Source: Clostridioides sp.
GTDB taxonomy: Bacteria > Bacillota > Clostridia > Peptostreptococcales > Peptostreptococcaceae
Reading direction: 5' to 3'
Assembly: GCA_031261505.1 (NCBI GenBank)
Contig: JAISJN010000008.1
Location: forward strand, 124,001-188,000
Length of the DNA: 64,000 bases
The position numbers were made by a program, and so were the translations under genes. Of this stretch, positions 1 through 8,930 are shown in pieces. Positions within the stretch are counted from its first letter, which is position 1. Each line of letters opens with the position of its first letter. Under the pieces are notes generated by a model. It did no database searches and was not told where the DNA came from. It saw only the letters and a list, made by a program, of their open reading frames with translations.

Positions 1-89
1 ATTGTCTCGACTCCAACCGGCTTGACTTTTCTCTTGGTGGTAATAGTCTCTTGGACTACTATATCCACTTTTTCATGTAACTCATCCAT
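1..89 (-). CDS. N-terminal fragment of an unidentified protein
   Basis: A minus-strand reading frame starts with ATG at 89 and runs off the left edge of the window. It encodes about 29 residues, beginning MDELHEKVDIVVQE and continuing with a lysine-rich stretch. An AAGGAG ribosome binding site lies just upstream. The part seen shows no recognisable domain, so no function is offered. It has its own upstream gap and is followed upstream by the gapA terminator region. Confidence 0.55.
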   Translation of the reverse strand, partial: MDELHEKVDIVVQETITTKRKVKPVGVET

Positions 90-176
90 ACTAACACTCC
101 TTCATAATATTGTAGTTTTGTTATTGATTTTTTTTATTTCTGTACATTATACTATAGATTTTAACTTTTGTGAAGG

Positions 177-280
177 TTAAATGGTGATTCAACGCTTTTC
201 GTGGGGGATTTTACCCACACGAAAATGAGATTTACGTCCCCCACCTGTAGAGGTTATGGACATAAATCTCAAGTTATAAA
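177..280 (+). repeat. Dispersed two-hairpin element, copy 1
   Basis: This is a full copy. It begins TTAAATGGTGATTCAACG, then has a first hairpin around GTGGGGG/ACCCACAC. A second hairpin has GAGATTTACG and CATAAATCTC arms around CCACCTGTAGAGG, and the copy ends CTCAAGTTATAA. It lies between the gapA terminator and the partial gene at the window edge. Confidence 0.85.
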
Positions 281-341
281 TTATAACCTAAGTAATTAAA
301 TATATAAAAATGACGAAACAATAAAAACGAGGAAAACAATA

Positions 342-371
342 AAAACGCAGACCTGTACAAGTCTACGTTTC
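342..371 (-). terminator. Rho-independent terminator of gapA
   Basis: Inverted arms AAACGTAGACTTG and CAGGTCTGCGTTT (minus strand) with a 2-nt gap are followed by TTTTATTGTTTT. The hairpin lies about 45 bp after the gapA stop codon. Confidence 0.85.
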
Positions 372-415
372 ATCATTTCGTATTATTTATTGTTTTTTGA
401 TATATTTATCTCAAA

Positions 416-1432
416 TTACAGTCTTTCTGCTACATATTTAACTAGGTCTACAGTTCTTACTGAATAACCCCATTCATTGTCGTACCAAGATACTATCTTA
501 GCCATGTTTCCATCCATTACCATAGTTGAAAGTCCATCTACTATCGAAGATCTTGAATCTCCTCTATAGTCCATAGATACTAATGGTTTGTCAGAGTATC
601 CAAGTATTCCTTTCATATCAGTATCAGCTGCTTTTTTAAGTGCTGCATTTATAGATTCTACTGTCACTTCTTTTTCAAATTCACAAACTAGGTCTACTAA
701 TGATACAGTAGGAGTTGGAACTCTTAGTGAGAATCCGTTTAATTTTCCGTTTAATTCTGGAAGTACTTTTCCTACAGCCTTTGCTGCTCCTGTACTTGTA
801 GGTATTATTGATTCAGCGGCAGATCTAGCTCTTCTTAAGTCTTTATGTGTTTTGTCTAGTATTCTCTGGTCGTTAGTGTATGAGTGAACTGTAGTCATAA
901 GTCCTTTTTTTATACCAAATTCTCTGTGTAGAACTTTTGCAAATGGTGCTAGGCAGTTTGTTGTACAAGATGCGTTTGATATTACAGTGTGGTTTGCACT
1001 GTCGTAGTCAGATTCGTTTACACCCATTACTATTGTTGCGTCTTCGTTTTTACCAGGTGCTGTTATTACGACTTTCTTAGCTCCTGCTCTTATGTGTTTT
1101 TCACAATCTTCTTTTGATTTGAACACACCTGTTGATTCTACTACTATATCTACTCCAAGTTCTTTCCAAGGTATATTTTCTGGATCGTTTTCTCTAAATA
1201 TTTTTACGTCTTTTCCGTTTATTGTTATTGTATCTTCATCTTTTACTTCTACTTCACCTTTGAATGTTCCATAAGTTGAATCGTAAGTGAATAGATGTGC
1301 TAGAGTTTCTGCGTTAGCTCTTGCGTTTATAGCTACAACTTCAATGTCGTTTGCGTATTCTTCTTGTAATGCTATTCTTACTACTAGTCTTCCTATTCTT
1401 CCAAATCCGTTTAAACCTATCTTTTTGCTCAT
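416..1432 (-). CDS. gapA: Type I glyceraldehyde-3-phosphate dehydrogenase
   Basis: This enzyme oxidises glyceraldehyde 3-phosphate to 1,3-bisphosphoglycerate with NAD in cytosolic glycolysis. The 338 residues match the usual family length. The N-terminal Rossmann motif GFGRIGR is present, the catalytic cysteine is in [10 protein letters not shown] near residue 155, and the C-terminal WYDNEWGYS motif is intact. An AAAGGAG ribosome binding site precedes the ATG. The gene stands alone, with its own terminator at 342-371 and no other glycolytic genes adjacent. No regulator gene (CggR-like) is seen next to it. Confidence 0.97.
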   Translation of the reverse strand: MSKKIGLNGFGRIGRLVVRIALQEEYANDIEVVAINARANAETLAHLFTYDSTYGTFKGEVEVKDEDTITINGKDVKIFRENDPENIPWKELGVDIVVESTGVFKSKEDCEKHIRAGAKKVVITAPGKNEDATIVMGVNESDYDSANHTVISNASCTTNCLAPFAKVLHREFGIKKGLMTTVHSYTNDQRILDKTHKDLRRARSAAESIIPTSTGAAKAVGKVLPELNGKLNGFSLRVPTPTVSLVDLVCEFEKEVTVESINAALKKAADTDMKGILGYSDKPLVSMDYRGDSRSSIVDGLSTMVMDGNMAKIVSWYDNEWGYSVRTVDLVKYVAERL

Positions 1433-1629
1433 CTATTAAAATTCTCCTTTTTGAAATAATTTGTATCATTTCCCATAAGTATTGTACACTATATAGGATT
1501 GATATTCAACAATTTTATACAATTCATTCAAAAATATATTTTTTTATTCCCAATTATTCATGCGTACATCTAAATTTTTCATATTTAAAATTAAATGTGC
1601 TACACTAATTGCAATTAATCATCATTTAA

Positions 1630-2334
1630 TTAGTCAATATCCATTTCCATATTGTCTTTGTCCACAAAACCTAGACTGACTTCACAGTTGAATATTTCTT
1701 TTAAAAATATAGCTAGCTCATCTCTAGCCTGTACTACCTTATCGTCATTTACACCCACAAATCCGTCTATGGGGAAGAATATGTTTTTACTCGATTCTGT
1801 TATTTTTCCCTCTTCGCCCTGTCTCCAAATCCATCTTCTAGTCTTTATCGTGTCGCCTATTGCGTAAACCAATTCGTCCATGTCGATAGATTCCGATTCT
1901 ATTTCACCAAAGGGGGTAAATCTATCTGTTTCTTTTGAAAATCTCACGCAGATATCGTCGCCACTTACATCCATATCATGTGCGCCTAGAGGTAGTAAGT
2001 ATTTAAGTGAGATTGAGTTTCCAAGGTCTACCACCGAGTTTATCTTAGGAAGTCCTTTTTTCTTTGAGACTCTAGTGGTCATCGATTCAATTGAGCTCAT
2101 GAATTTATTTGGATTTATTCCCAAGACTCTAAATGCCTCCCTATATGGACTTATCTCTTCCGATTCTTTGACTTTTTTATCTTCAAAGTATTCCTCTATT
2201 TTTGAAATACTCATATCTAGTAAATTTGATACCTTGTCTACCTGCTTTGAATTATCTATTCCCTTTGCCACTACAACGCCAAAGCAGACACTGTCTAGTT
2301 TTTCAAATACTGCTCTATCGACTTTGAATTTCAT
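1630..2334 (-). CDS. B3/B4 tRNA-editing-like domain protein
   Basis: This is a stand-alone protein of 234 residues resembling the B3/B4 domain of the phenylalanyl-tRNA synthetase beta subunit. Support comes from the region around residues 65-190: SPYREAFRVLGINPNKFMSS, LPKINSVVDLGNSISLKYLLPLGAHD, and a late FFPIDGFVG segment. Members of this family are thought to bind or edit mischarged tRNA or to hydrolyse aminoacyl compounds, but free-standing copies are poorly characterised. It has a GGAGGA ribosome binding site. It lies about 50 bp downstream of the cell-wall protease gene, but nothing suggests a shared role. Confidence 0.8.
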   Translation of the reverse strand: MKFKVDRAVFEKLDSVCFGVVVAKGIDNSKQVDKVSNLLDMSISKIEEYFEDKKVKESEEISPYREAFRVLGINPNKFMSSIESMTTRVSKKKGLPKINSVVDLGNSISLKYLLPLGAHDMDVSGDDICVRFSKETDRFTPFGEIESESIDMDELVYAIGDTIKTRRWIWRQGEEGKITESSKNIFFPIDGFVGVNDDKVVQARDELAIFLKEIFNCEVSLGFVDKDNMEMDID

Positions 2335-2385
2335 AATTTCCTCCTATAAATTATTTTTTATTGAATCGATGTTAATAGTCTTTAC

Positions 2386-4806
2386 CTAGTTCGTCCTTTT
2401 TAAATACAATAGTTCTTCAAAGGCATTTTGATTAGCGCCTCCACCTACTTGTATGATCTTGGAGAAGGTCATCTTGCCTAGTACGTCCTTTTGACTTTGC
2501 TCTAACTCATTTTTAACAAGGGCTACTGGTGATTTTGTCTTGCTCGCTAGCGGTCCTACAGACAATCCGTCTATTAGATCTCCTTGCTTTTTAGATCCGT
2601 CTTTGACGATGTACGCATTGTCGTAGTGATTATCTTTATAGAACTCGTCTATTATTTTTGCATTTGTGGCGTTTCTATTGCTTCCATAGAGCCTAGTAGG
2701 GCTCTTTAATTTCCCAGCGAGTGAATCTGAAAGCACGGCTTGACCTCCGATTATATACGACTTATCTACATTTGTATCTTTGATAAAGTCGTTTAGTTTA
2801 GCCACGTTTTCACTTGGGTCTAGAAGTACTATCGGCATATTGTTCATACCGGCTGGTGCACCTACGCTTATGGCGTCAGGTAGACCTTTTACTCCGTTTA
2901 CTACAGCTATCTTGTCTACTTTTTTTATCTTGTTTAGTTTTTTGGCTATCTCCATACTAGTGTCGTATCTAGTATTTCCAGAGGTTCTATCAACCTTGTA
3001 CGAGCTAGCTTTTAATTTATTCTCTATATCTTCACTCACGGAATTGTTTCCACCCATGATATATACATTCTTAACTCCAAGCCTCTTTAACTCTTCTTCT
3101 GTCTTTTTATTTAACGTACCCTTCTCAGTGAGTAGGATAGGTGCATCTAAAGAAGTTGAGAGCGGTGTAGCTGCAAGGGCATCTGGTATTGCATCGCCAT
3201 TTACAAGTATTGCGTTATCTGCACTATTCCAGCCATTTTTGCTGATCTTCACCGATGTTTCGTATCTATTTTCGCCAACCAAGCTCTCGTGAGAAATGTT
3301 AGTATACGACTCATCTGCCTTTGTCACGGCTTTTATTATAAAGTTTGACGGTGCTGTTGTAGGTGAGTTGACATCCTCGAATTTACCATTGTTCAGTATA
3401 TAGCTCTCACCTTGATTTGCACTTGCTATAAAATCAGAGTATCCCTGTATTGGAGTTTCAGCTTCTAAATCTATTTGTTGCTCCCCTGAGCCTATTAGTT
3501 CGACTATTATTGCACCCTTGCCCTTAGGCATATTGTATCCGCCTACCTTGGCGTTTGTATAACCTGCAAAGGATATATTTCCACTGCCTATTTTCACTTT
3601 TTTATCATTTTGAGGCACATTTCCTGATACTGGTGCGTAGTAGATGTTGTAAAGCGCACCTATCGATTCAGTGGCAAATGTAACCGAATCGATTTTTTCC
3701 CTGTAACTAGAAAAATCGAATACGTTTGCAGCAGTAAGACTGCCTTTTTGTATGGCAGGTGTCACTCCGCCGTATTCCAATTGGTATATCTTCTTACTTG
3801 AGTCAGGTTCCTCTACCGTTCTAAATGAGTAGTTGTCTGAGTCTTTTAAAAGCGTTCTATCCTCATAAGATACCCAGAAATAACCTGATTCAGCGTTATA
3901 CTGTCCCCAACTGTTTTTGACTAGCCAAGCTCCATTATTTGCGGGCTTATGTCCTTCTCTAAATTTATCCTTTGAATAGTTGTCATCCCAGCCAACTACG
4001 GATATCGCATGATTTGACACCATTGATTTATCGCAGTTGTACGAATTTTTATCTAGACTCTCAAATTGGCTGAAATACGCGTAACCAGACACAATACTTC
4101 CGTACTGTTTGATTGCGTTTTTGACACTGTCTCTATTTGATGCTACATACATCATTTCATTTACATTGATCTGTGACTTTGCAGTGTTGAAATTAGCTGG
4201 TTTCTTTGCTCCCTGTGAAATAGACACCATTCCATTGTATGGGATGTCAGACTCAGATTTCGGACCCATCCAAGATGAGAAGTATCCCATAGATGTAAAA
4301 TTAGACGCTCCGGTTATATCGCTTATATTCCAGCTATAAGCACCGCCGTTCGCCCACCATATTAGATGTTCTTCTGAAAAATCGTAAGTCTGGTATCCTT
4401 TAAGCTTGAGAAAATGTTCGAGGGAACCCATTGCCGCAAACGACCAACAAGTACCCAGATTCCTCTGGTCCTTTGCCGGTGTGGTCAAGCCCATTACTCT
4501 TGGGTCGTACTTTTCAGGTATTGAATCCGCCTTGTTTTTAACCTTGCCATCTATCCCGGTTCCTTGGTCACCGACCTCTGTTCCCTTTACTTTATATGGA
4601 GCTGGCACGCGAGCACCGTATTTTTCAGTGTCATCGTTTTCTAAATCTTCAAGGTACTGTTTGTATTCATCCGAATACTCTGGTGTGTTTAATGTATCCG
4701 AAACAGCTTGTCCACCTTCATTGCCTCTTTCAGCTAGTACCGGCGTTGCCGACATAACTATGCAAGACATTGCCATCCCCGTAGCGATAAATCTCTTTCC
4801 CTTCAT
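2386..4806 (-). CDS. Cwp84-like C1A cysteine protease with CWB2 anchor
   Basis: This is a secreted papain-family protease bound to the cell wall, like Clostridioides difficile Cwp84/Cwp13, which process S-layer proteins. The start is placed at MKGKRF because AAGGAGGA sits 6-7 bp before it; an ATG further upstream overlaps that site. A signal peptide ends near VLAE. The catalytic Cys is in NLGTCWSFAAMGS, the His in SNHAISVVGWDD and the Asn in WLVKNSWG. A lectin-like linker region follows. The last 300 or so residues carry three CWB2 repeats, recognisable as GENRYETSV, a TRYDTS repeat and an ATNAKI repeat, which bind anionic wall polymers. An unidentified structured leader precedes the gene. 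Confidence 0.93.
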   Translation of the reverse strand: MKGKRFIATGMAMSCIVMSATPVLAERGNEGGQAVSDTLNTPEYSDEYKQYLEDLENDDTEKYGARVPAPYKVKGTEVGDQGTGIDGKVKNKADSIPEKYDPRVMGLTTPAKDQRNLGTCWSFAAMGSLEHFLKLKGYQTYDFSEEHLIWWANGGAYSWNISDITGASNFTSMGYFSSWMGPKSESDIPYNGMVSISQGAKKPANFNTAKSQINVNEMMYVASNRDSVKNAIKQYGSIVSGYAYFSQFESLDKNSYNCDKSMVSNHAISVVGWDDNYSKDKFREGHKPANNGAWLVKNSWGQYNAESGYFWVSYEDRTLLKDSDNYSFRTVEEPDSSKKIYQLEYGGVTPAIQKGSLTAANVFDFSSYREKIDSVTFATESIGALYNIYYAPVSGNVPQNDKKVKIGSGNISFAGYTNAKVGGYNMPKGKGAIIVELIGSGEQQIDLEAETPIQGYSDFIASANQGESYILNNGKFEDVNSPTTAPSNFIIKAVTKADESYTNISHESLVGENRYETSVKISKNGWNSADNAILVNGDAIPDALAATPLSTSLDAPILLTEKGTLNKKTEEELKRLGVKNVYIMGGNNSVSEDIENKLKASSYKVDRTSGNTRYDTSMEIAKKLNKIKKVDKIAVVNGVKGLPDAISVGAPAGMNNMPIVLLDPSENVAKLNDFIKDTNVDKSYIIGGQAVLSDSLAGKLKSPTRLYGSNRNATNAKIIDEFYKDNHYDNAYIVKDGSKKQGDLIDGLSVGPLASKTKSPVALVKNELEQSQKDVLGKMTFSKIIQVGGGANQNAFEELLYLKRTN

Positions 4807-4845
4807 TCGCATTCCTCCTTGGAAATAAAATCCCACCAATATTTA

Positions 4846-4930
4846 TTGCTCATGTTTTTCAGCTCAGGGGTTACCCCAATCCTAACCGAGATCAGACCCA
4901 AATTGTACGGACCTTGCTTTTTCTCTAGTT
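4846..4930 (-). promoter_or_regulatory. Unclassified structured 5' leader of the wall protease
   Basis: On the minus strand the leader contains CTCGGTTA pairing with TAACC/GAG around a G-rich loop, an alternative GGGG-UAA-CCCC stem, and a CAGCTC/GAGCTG-like outer arm. I could not match it to the glycine, c-di-GMP-I, TPP, SAM or T-box consensus. It ends about 40 bp before the chosen start, in the position of a cis-regulatory RNA. The presence of structure is supported by the sequence. Its function is unknown. Confidence 0.4.
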
Positions 4931-4982
4931 GTATTTATATTAACATATTTCAACAACACATGAAACTTAAATCAACATTAAA

Positions 4983-5032
4983 AAACGTTTAAATGTCCAT
5001 ACCTGATTGGATACGGACATTTAATCGTTTTA
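4983..5032 (-). terminator. Bidirectional terminator after the dehydratase activase
   Basis: Arms AAACGTTTAAATGTCC and GGACATTTAATCGTTTT surround a 16-nt loop. The minus-strand copy is followed by TTTTT, so it can end transcription of the activase gene. Confidence 0.8.
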
Positions 5033-5083
5033 TATATCTTTATTATTAGATTGTGATTAATTCTTTGTGATACAACCACAATT

Positions 5084-5128
5084 GAAATGAGAAAGATACC
5101 ATATGTAGCGTTGCATCTTTCTCATTTC
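5084..5128 (-). terminator. Hairpin just after the activase stop
   Basis: A perfect 14-bp inverted repeat, GAAATGAGAAAGAT/ATCTTTCTCATTTC, starts 16 bp after the stop codon. The T-run is weak, so it may act as a 3'-end stabiliser with the stronger terminator at 4983-5032 downstream. Confidence 0.55.
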
Positions 5129-5143
5129 ATTAGCTTATCTTAT

Positions 5144-5896
5144 CTATTGAGCTATCACCGCTGCACCTAAGGCACCTATTATCTGGGTGTCCTCAGCAAC
5201 GTATAATTTCTTACCTAATATCGACTCCATAAATTCCACTAGTACTTTTGATTTTGCAAGTCCTCCAGTGAAGGCGACTTCCTCTACTATGTCTGTCCTT
5301 GAAAGCATTGATACAGACTTATTGGCTATGGATTTGAGTATTCCAGCTGCTATACTCTCCTTTGATACATTTTGAGCTAGTAGGCTTATTATCTCAGACT
5401 CTGCAAACACAGTACACATATTTGATATGTTCACTGGTTCGACCCCTCCTGCCATTTCATCTATCTTTTCGATTTCACTGCCGAGTAGTTTAGATGTCAC
5501 CTCTAAAAATCTTCCAGTTCCAGCTGCACATTTATCGTTCATTATGAAGTTTGCTACATTTCCGTCTTCATCGAGGTTAATTACCTTGCTGTCTTGTCCC
5601 CCGATATCTATTATCGTCCTTATATTTCTGTTTAAAGAGTATATTCCCCTAGTGTGGCAGGTAATTTCTGTTAGCCTCTTATCGACAAAATCCATTACTC
5701 CCCTACCGTACCCAGTTCCTATTACTTTTTTTATATCACTTCTGTCGATCCCGTCTAACAGAGAGTTGTAAACCTGTTCAGATGCTTTCATTGGGCTGTA
5801 TCCTGTCGGTACTACTAGTTTTTTCAATATTTTTTTCCCATCGTACAGCACTCCCTTTGTCGCAACTGATCCAGCGTCTATTCCTATAGTTAACAT
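5144..5896 (-). CDS. ATP-dependent activase of a 2-hydroxyacyl-CoA dehydratase family protein
   Basis: This is a homodimeric ATPase of the HgdC/BadF family that injects an electron into a partner iron-sulfur protein. The 250 residues contain the ASKHA phosphate loop IGIDAGSVATKGVLYD, the GTGYGR motif, DIGGQDSK near residue 100 and NDKCAAGTGRFLE. The Cys in that last motif and the later NMCTVFAESE Cys are the expected 4Fe-4S ligands. It follows its partner gene (5989-7161) by about 90 bp. The pair without full dehydratase subunits or a CoA-transferase matches the double-cubane cluster protein system (E. coli yjiL/yjiM type), not a glutamate or lactate pathway dehydratase. Confidence 0.9.
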   Translation of the reverse strand: MLTIGIDAGSVATKGVLYDGKKILKKLVVPTGYSPMKASEQVYNSLLDGIDRSDIKKVIGTGYGRGVMDFVDKRLTEITCHTRGIYSLNRNIRTIIDIGGQDSKVINLDEDGNVANFIMNDKCAAGTGRFLEVTSKLLGSEIEKIDEMAGGVEPVNISNMCTVFAESEIISLLAQNVSKESIAAGILKSIANKSVSMLSRTDIVEEVAFTGGLAKSKVLVEFMESILGKKLYVAEDTQIIGALGAAVIAQ

Positions 5897-5988
5897 CTTG
5901 CCACCTCTAAATCTATTATCTTTTCACTATATTAAATAGTTATTTCTTGTGATGGTTAATTTACCCACGTTATAAATTAATCTATCAC

Positions 5989-7161
5989 CTATGCGTTCAC
6001 TGTATTTGTTTCTAGCATTTCTACAAATGCTTCGAATCTAGTTTTTAGCTGTTCCTTATCTGATTGTGAGTAATCTGTTTCTATAGCCATATAAGATTTA
6101 CCCTTTTCTTTTGTTACAAATTCTTTTATCCTATACGATTCAATGTTGAATGTGTGGCAGGCTGTAAGTACTACATCTATAACTCCGTCCACATCGTACT
6201 CGTCCATCAAGCGTCCTATTAATTCTATTCTATTATCGTTGTCCATCATGCACGAGCATCCTATGCCGAGATATCTCTGTGCAAGAGCATCGTATACGTC
6301 TTTGTCTTCGTCTACTAGTTTGTCATTTGATCTTATTCCATTACATAATTCAAGTGCTACAACCGATGCTCCAGCGTCTTCTAGAGTTTGAAGTATTTTG
6401 GGAGCCACTCCACCTATTGGAGAACCTGTGATAAGTATTCTAGGAGCATCCTTCTTAGCCTTGCATTCATCCTTGTCTATTCTTTCCTTCGCTTCTGCTA
6501 TAACTTCTTTTAGCGATTCTTTTAATTCATTTCTTTCAAATTTAAATCCCGATTGATATAACACATTGTGAAGTTCCATACCAGTCATTGGAGCTGGTTT
6601 ATGTTTAGCTAGCGAGTAGAAATCTTGAAGAAGTCTTCTTTCTTCGTTCTTGTCTATTATCGCATTTTTTATATCTTCTTCTGTAATAGTAGTTTCTAAT
6701 TCTCTTTCGCATACTTCCTTGAGCTTAACTATTTCATCTCTCCATAATTTCATGCTGTATTCGCCAGAAGCCATGTTTGGAAGGTGCATAACGTGCATGT
6801 TCTTAATCTTTGCAAGTTCTTCGTACATTTTTTTCTTACCGTCGCAAGTAGTTTCTCCGATTAGAAGGTCTGAGAAGTAGAAGTACGGGCATGTGTCTGT
6901 GATAGCATGTCCAAAACTCGATTTTACAAGTGGACATAAGTTTCTTGGTAGTATTTTTTCTGCATCTGGTATAGGTTCTTCACTTACACCACAGATACTT
7001 ACTGGAACTGCCCCAGCTGCCATCGCTATTTCAACTGGTGTGAAACAGCAAAATACACCTACCATTTTTTTGCCATCGTCTTTAAGCTGTTTTGCCGCTA
7101 AAAATCCTTGTTTTCTTCCTTCTGCAAAGCTATCAAATTGTTTTGGTAAATTCGTTTCCAT
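5989..7161 (-). CDS. Double-cubane cluster protein (HgdB-like reductase)
   Basis: This is a single-subunit member of the 2-hydroxyacyl-CoA dehydratase D-component family. Related proteins carry an 8Fe-9S double-cubane cluster and perform very low potential, ATP-driven reductions; the natural substrate is unknown. Conserved cysteines appear in VGVFCCFTPVEIAMAAGAVP, PRNLCPLVKSSFGH, CPYFYFSD, the GIGCSCMMDNDNR loop and DVVLTACHTFNIE. METNLPK is chosen as the start because GGGGGA lies 6 bp before that ATG; the frame is open for 18 bp further upstream. It is about 390 residues. The activase gene follows. A set of degenerate 19-bp repeats lies immediately upstream. Confidence 0.85.
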   Translation of the reverse strand: METNLPKQFDSFAEGRKQGFLAAKQLKDDGKKMVGVFCCFTPVEIAMAAGAVPVSICGVSEEPIPDAEKILPRNLCPLVKSSFGHAITDTCPYFYFSDLLIGETTCDGKKKMYEELAKIKNMHVMHLPNMASGEYSMKLWRDEIVKLKEVCERELETTITEEDIKNAIIDKNEERRLLQDFYSLAKHKPAPMTGMELHNVLYQSGFKFERNELKESLKEVIAEAKERIDKDECKAKKDAPRILITGSPIGGVAPKILQTLEDAGASVVALELCNGIRSNDKLVDEDKDVYDALAQRYLGIGCSCMMDNDNRIELIGRLMDEYDVDGVIDVVLTACHTFNIESYRIKEFVTKEKGKSYMAIETDYSQSDKEQLKTRFEAFVEMLETNTVNA

Positions 7162-7194
7162 CTTTTGTCCCCCATTCATATTTTTCTGTAGATT

Positions 7195-7319
7195 GATTTC
7201 ACTTTAGTCAATTCATTTCTATTTGATTTCTCTTTGATTAATTGATTTTACCTAGTTTGATTGTTTTAACCTCAGTCGATTGATTCTACTTTGGTTAATC
7301 GTTTTCACGTCGACTGTTC
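7195..7319. repeat. Degenerate 19-bp tandem repeats upstream of the double-cubane gene
   Basis: Units start at 7195, 7225, 7244, 7263, 7282 and 7301, with an 11-bp spacer only after the first. They fit a loose consensus G(A/T)TTTCACTTTAGTCAATT with drift in every copy. They fill the gap between the add stop and the start of the double-cubane gene, about 35 bp before the start codon. They may be operator-like sites or decayed satellite DNA. Confidence 0.6.
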
Positions 7320-7396
7320 CACCAAAATCTCAAACCTTAATCTTCTGATGGATTGTTACATCCTTGCCATTGTATTTATCTGCTACTTCTATACTA

Positions 7397-8425
7397 TCAT
7401 GATTTTAGAATTTTGAGTAGCCATGATTTTGTATCTTCATCTGCAAAGGATGATTCAACGGAGTATTTATATATCTTTTCGTAGGTCTCATAGCTATCTA
7501 AATCCATTATTTTTATCTCATGGCTTAAATCTATATCTGAAACAGTCCTATTATCGGTGTTTAGACTCACCCTTATCCCCTCGCTTAGATACTCGCAAAA
7601 CGGATGATTCTCTAGGCTGGAAACAGCCTTTGTCTGTATATTGCTCGTCGGACACATTTCTAGACTTATTCCCTTGCTTTTCACCAAATCATAAGCCTCC
7701 TTGCAGTCCTTAGTCCTCACTCCATGTCCAATCCTAGTCGCCCCAAGCAGATTGATTGCGTCTAATACATTTTGACCAGATGCAGCTTCTCCAGCATGTA
7801 TAGTCACATGATAACCCAGACTTCTAGCTAGAGACATTGCATTTAAATAGTTTTTACAAAATCCTTCTTCTTCTGGACCACAGAGGTCAACTGCAACAAC
7901 CCCTCTTCCAATAAATTCTTTCCCCTGCTCGATTACCTTTATCGCATCATCTTCGCTCATATTCCTCATACATCCGAGTATAAGGTTTCCTTTTATCCCG
8001 TACTCTTCCTCAGCCCTCTTCATTCCAGCTAGGACGCTCGATATAATCTCTTTTACGCCGAGGCCTCTTCTCGTATGTAAAAGCGGGGCGTACCTTACTT
8101 CTATGTACTTCACGTTTTCTTTAGCAGCATCTTCAAGTAATTCAAATGCAACTCTTTCAAGTACTTCTTCTGTCTGCATGATTTCTACTGGAAGTTCAAA
8201 ACTGTCAAGGTATTGTACCAATGAATTTGTATCTATAGGTACGACAACCTTGCTTTTTATTTTTTCTAACGCTTCTCTCTTATCCATACTTCTTATTTCT
8301 TCGATGTCCGTTGCGTCTATTTTGTTGTCGCTCTTTAAGATATCCAAAATTGTATCGATTCTAAGGCTTCCATCTAAATGACAGTGTAGTTCGATTTTAG
8401 GCAGAGCTCTTATATTTCTATTCAT
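7397..8425 (-). CDS. add: Adenosine deaminase
   Basis: This enzyme deaminates adenosine (or deoxyadenosine) to inosine in purine salvage. The 342-residue TIM barrel shows the zinc-binding HCHLDGS near residue 14, the HAGEA motif with zinc ligand and proton donor near residue 212, and SLNTDN with the catalytic aspartate near residue 290. A glycine-rich IGHGVR motif is also present. AAAGAGGTGATTAA precedes the ATG, a good ribosome binding site. It is upstream of the double-cubane gene but separated by a 235-bp gap, so co-transcription is uncertain. The closely related adenine deaminase remains a less likely alternative. Confidence 0.93.
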   Translation of the reverse strand: MNRNIRALPKIELHCHLDGSLRIDTILDILKSDNKIDATDIEEIRSMDKREALEKIKSKVVVPIDTNSLVQYLDSFELPVEIMQTEEVLERVAFELLEDAAKENVKYIEVRYAPLLHTRRGLGVKEIISSVLAGMKRAEEEYGIKGNLILGCMRNMSEDDAIKVIEQGKEFIGRGVVAVDLCGPEEEGFCKNYLNAMSLARSLGYHVTIHAGEAASGQNVLDAINLLGATRIGHGVRTKDCKEAYDLVKSKGISLEMCPTSNIQTKAVSSLENHPFCEYLSEGIRVSLNTDNRTVSDIDLSHEIKIMDLDSYETYEKIYKYSVESSFADEDTKSWLLKILKS

Positions 8426-8502
8426 TTAATCACCTCTTTCTCTTATTTTTCTCTTATGCTTTTCTTTTGTTTGGTTGATTAAATTATATCATATGCTACG
8501 AC

Positions 8503-8564
8503 AAAAATCCCAAGGCTTGTAGTATTCACAAATGATACCGAATACACGAGCCTTGAGATTTTTA
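8503..8564 (-). terminator. Terminator after the 66-residue ORF
   Basis: A long inverted repeat has arms AAAAATC-CCAAGGCT-GTATTC and GAATAC-AGCCTTG-GATTTTT. It lies 30 bp beyond the stop codon of the gene at 8596-8796 and is followed by T residues on the minus strand. Confidence 0.75.
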
Positions 8565-8595
8565 GTTTTAGTTCCAGATTTTAAAACTTATCATT

Positions 8596-8796
8596 CTAAT
8601 GGAAGTCTAATTCATCGTTTTTGATTCTCTTCTTATCTAAGTCTGTAAGAGGAGCGTTCTGTTTGTTCTCCATCATCTTTTTAGCTTGAACTGGGTCCTT
8701 GCTCATTATTAATTGAGCTGGATCCCTTGAGTTCATTAGATCTGCACTGTTATTCGTCTTTATATTTCCTTTTTTAGCTTGATGTCTTTTTGGCAT
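8596..8796 (-). CDS. Small basic hypothetical protein, 66 residues
   Basis: The protein begins MPKRHQAKKGNIKTNNSADL and is rich in Lys, Asn and Met, with no membrane segment and no cysteine. A GAGGAG ribosome binding site 6-7 bp before the ATG and a dedicated terminator support it as a real gene. The composition resembles small spore-core or DNA-associated proteins of Clostridia, but no family is recognised. A sporulation role would be a guess based only on size and charge. Confidence 0.7.
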   Translation of the reverse strand: MPKRHQAKKGNIKTNNSADLMNSRDPAQLIMSKDPVQAKKMMENKQNAPLTDLDKKRIKNDELDFH

Positions 8797-8827
8797 TTTT
8801 ATCTCCTCGCCTTCTGTGAATTTCTAA

Positions 8828-8919
8828 TTAAATGCTGATTGATCGGTGGTGATTTCATCCACGCTTAACTGAGATTTATCCGCTACACCTTTGGAGGTGG
8901 TTGACATCTCACAACTTGC
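8828..8919 (+). repeat. Dispersed two-hairpin element, copy 2 (diverged)
   Basis: It starts TTAAATGCTGATTGATCG and has the GAGATTTAT arm, a CACCTTTGGAGGTGG hairpin core and the end CATCTCACAACTTG. It lies between two small minus-strand genes. Confidence 0.7.
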
Positions 8920-8930
8920 ACTCATTGTGA

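Noticed and set aside
177..280. Ordinary terminator or small RNA at copy 1
   Set aside because: The same two-hairpin sequence recurs over a dozen times with common ends, so it is a repeat family. A true terminator for gapA lies separately at 342-371.
588..887. Plus-strand ORFs opposite gapA and other large genes
   Set aside because: They are antisense shadows of conserved genes, lack ribosome binding sites and show low-complexity translations.
4846..4930. c-di-GMP or TPP riboswitch before the wall protease
   Set aside because: The c-di-GMP-I core (GCAAACC, tetraloop receptor) and the TPP core (CTGAGA, ACCTGATCTGG) are absent.
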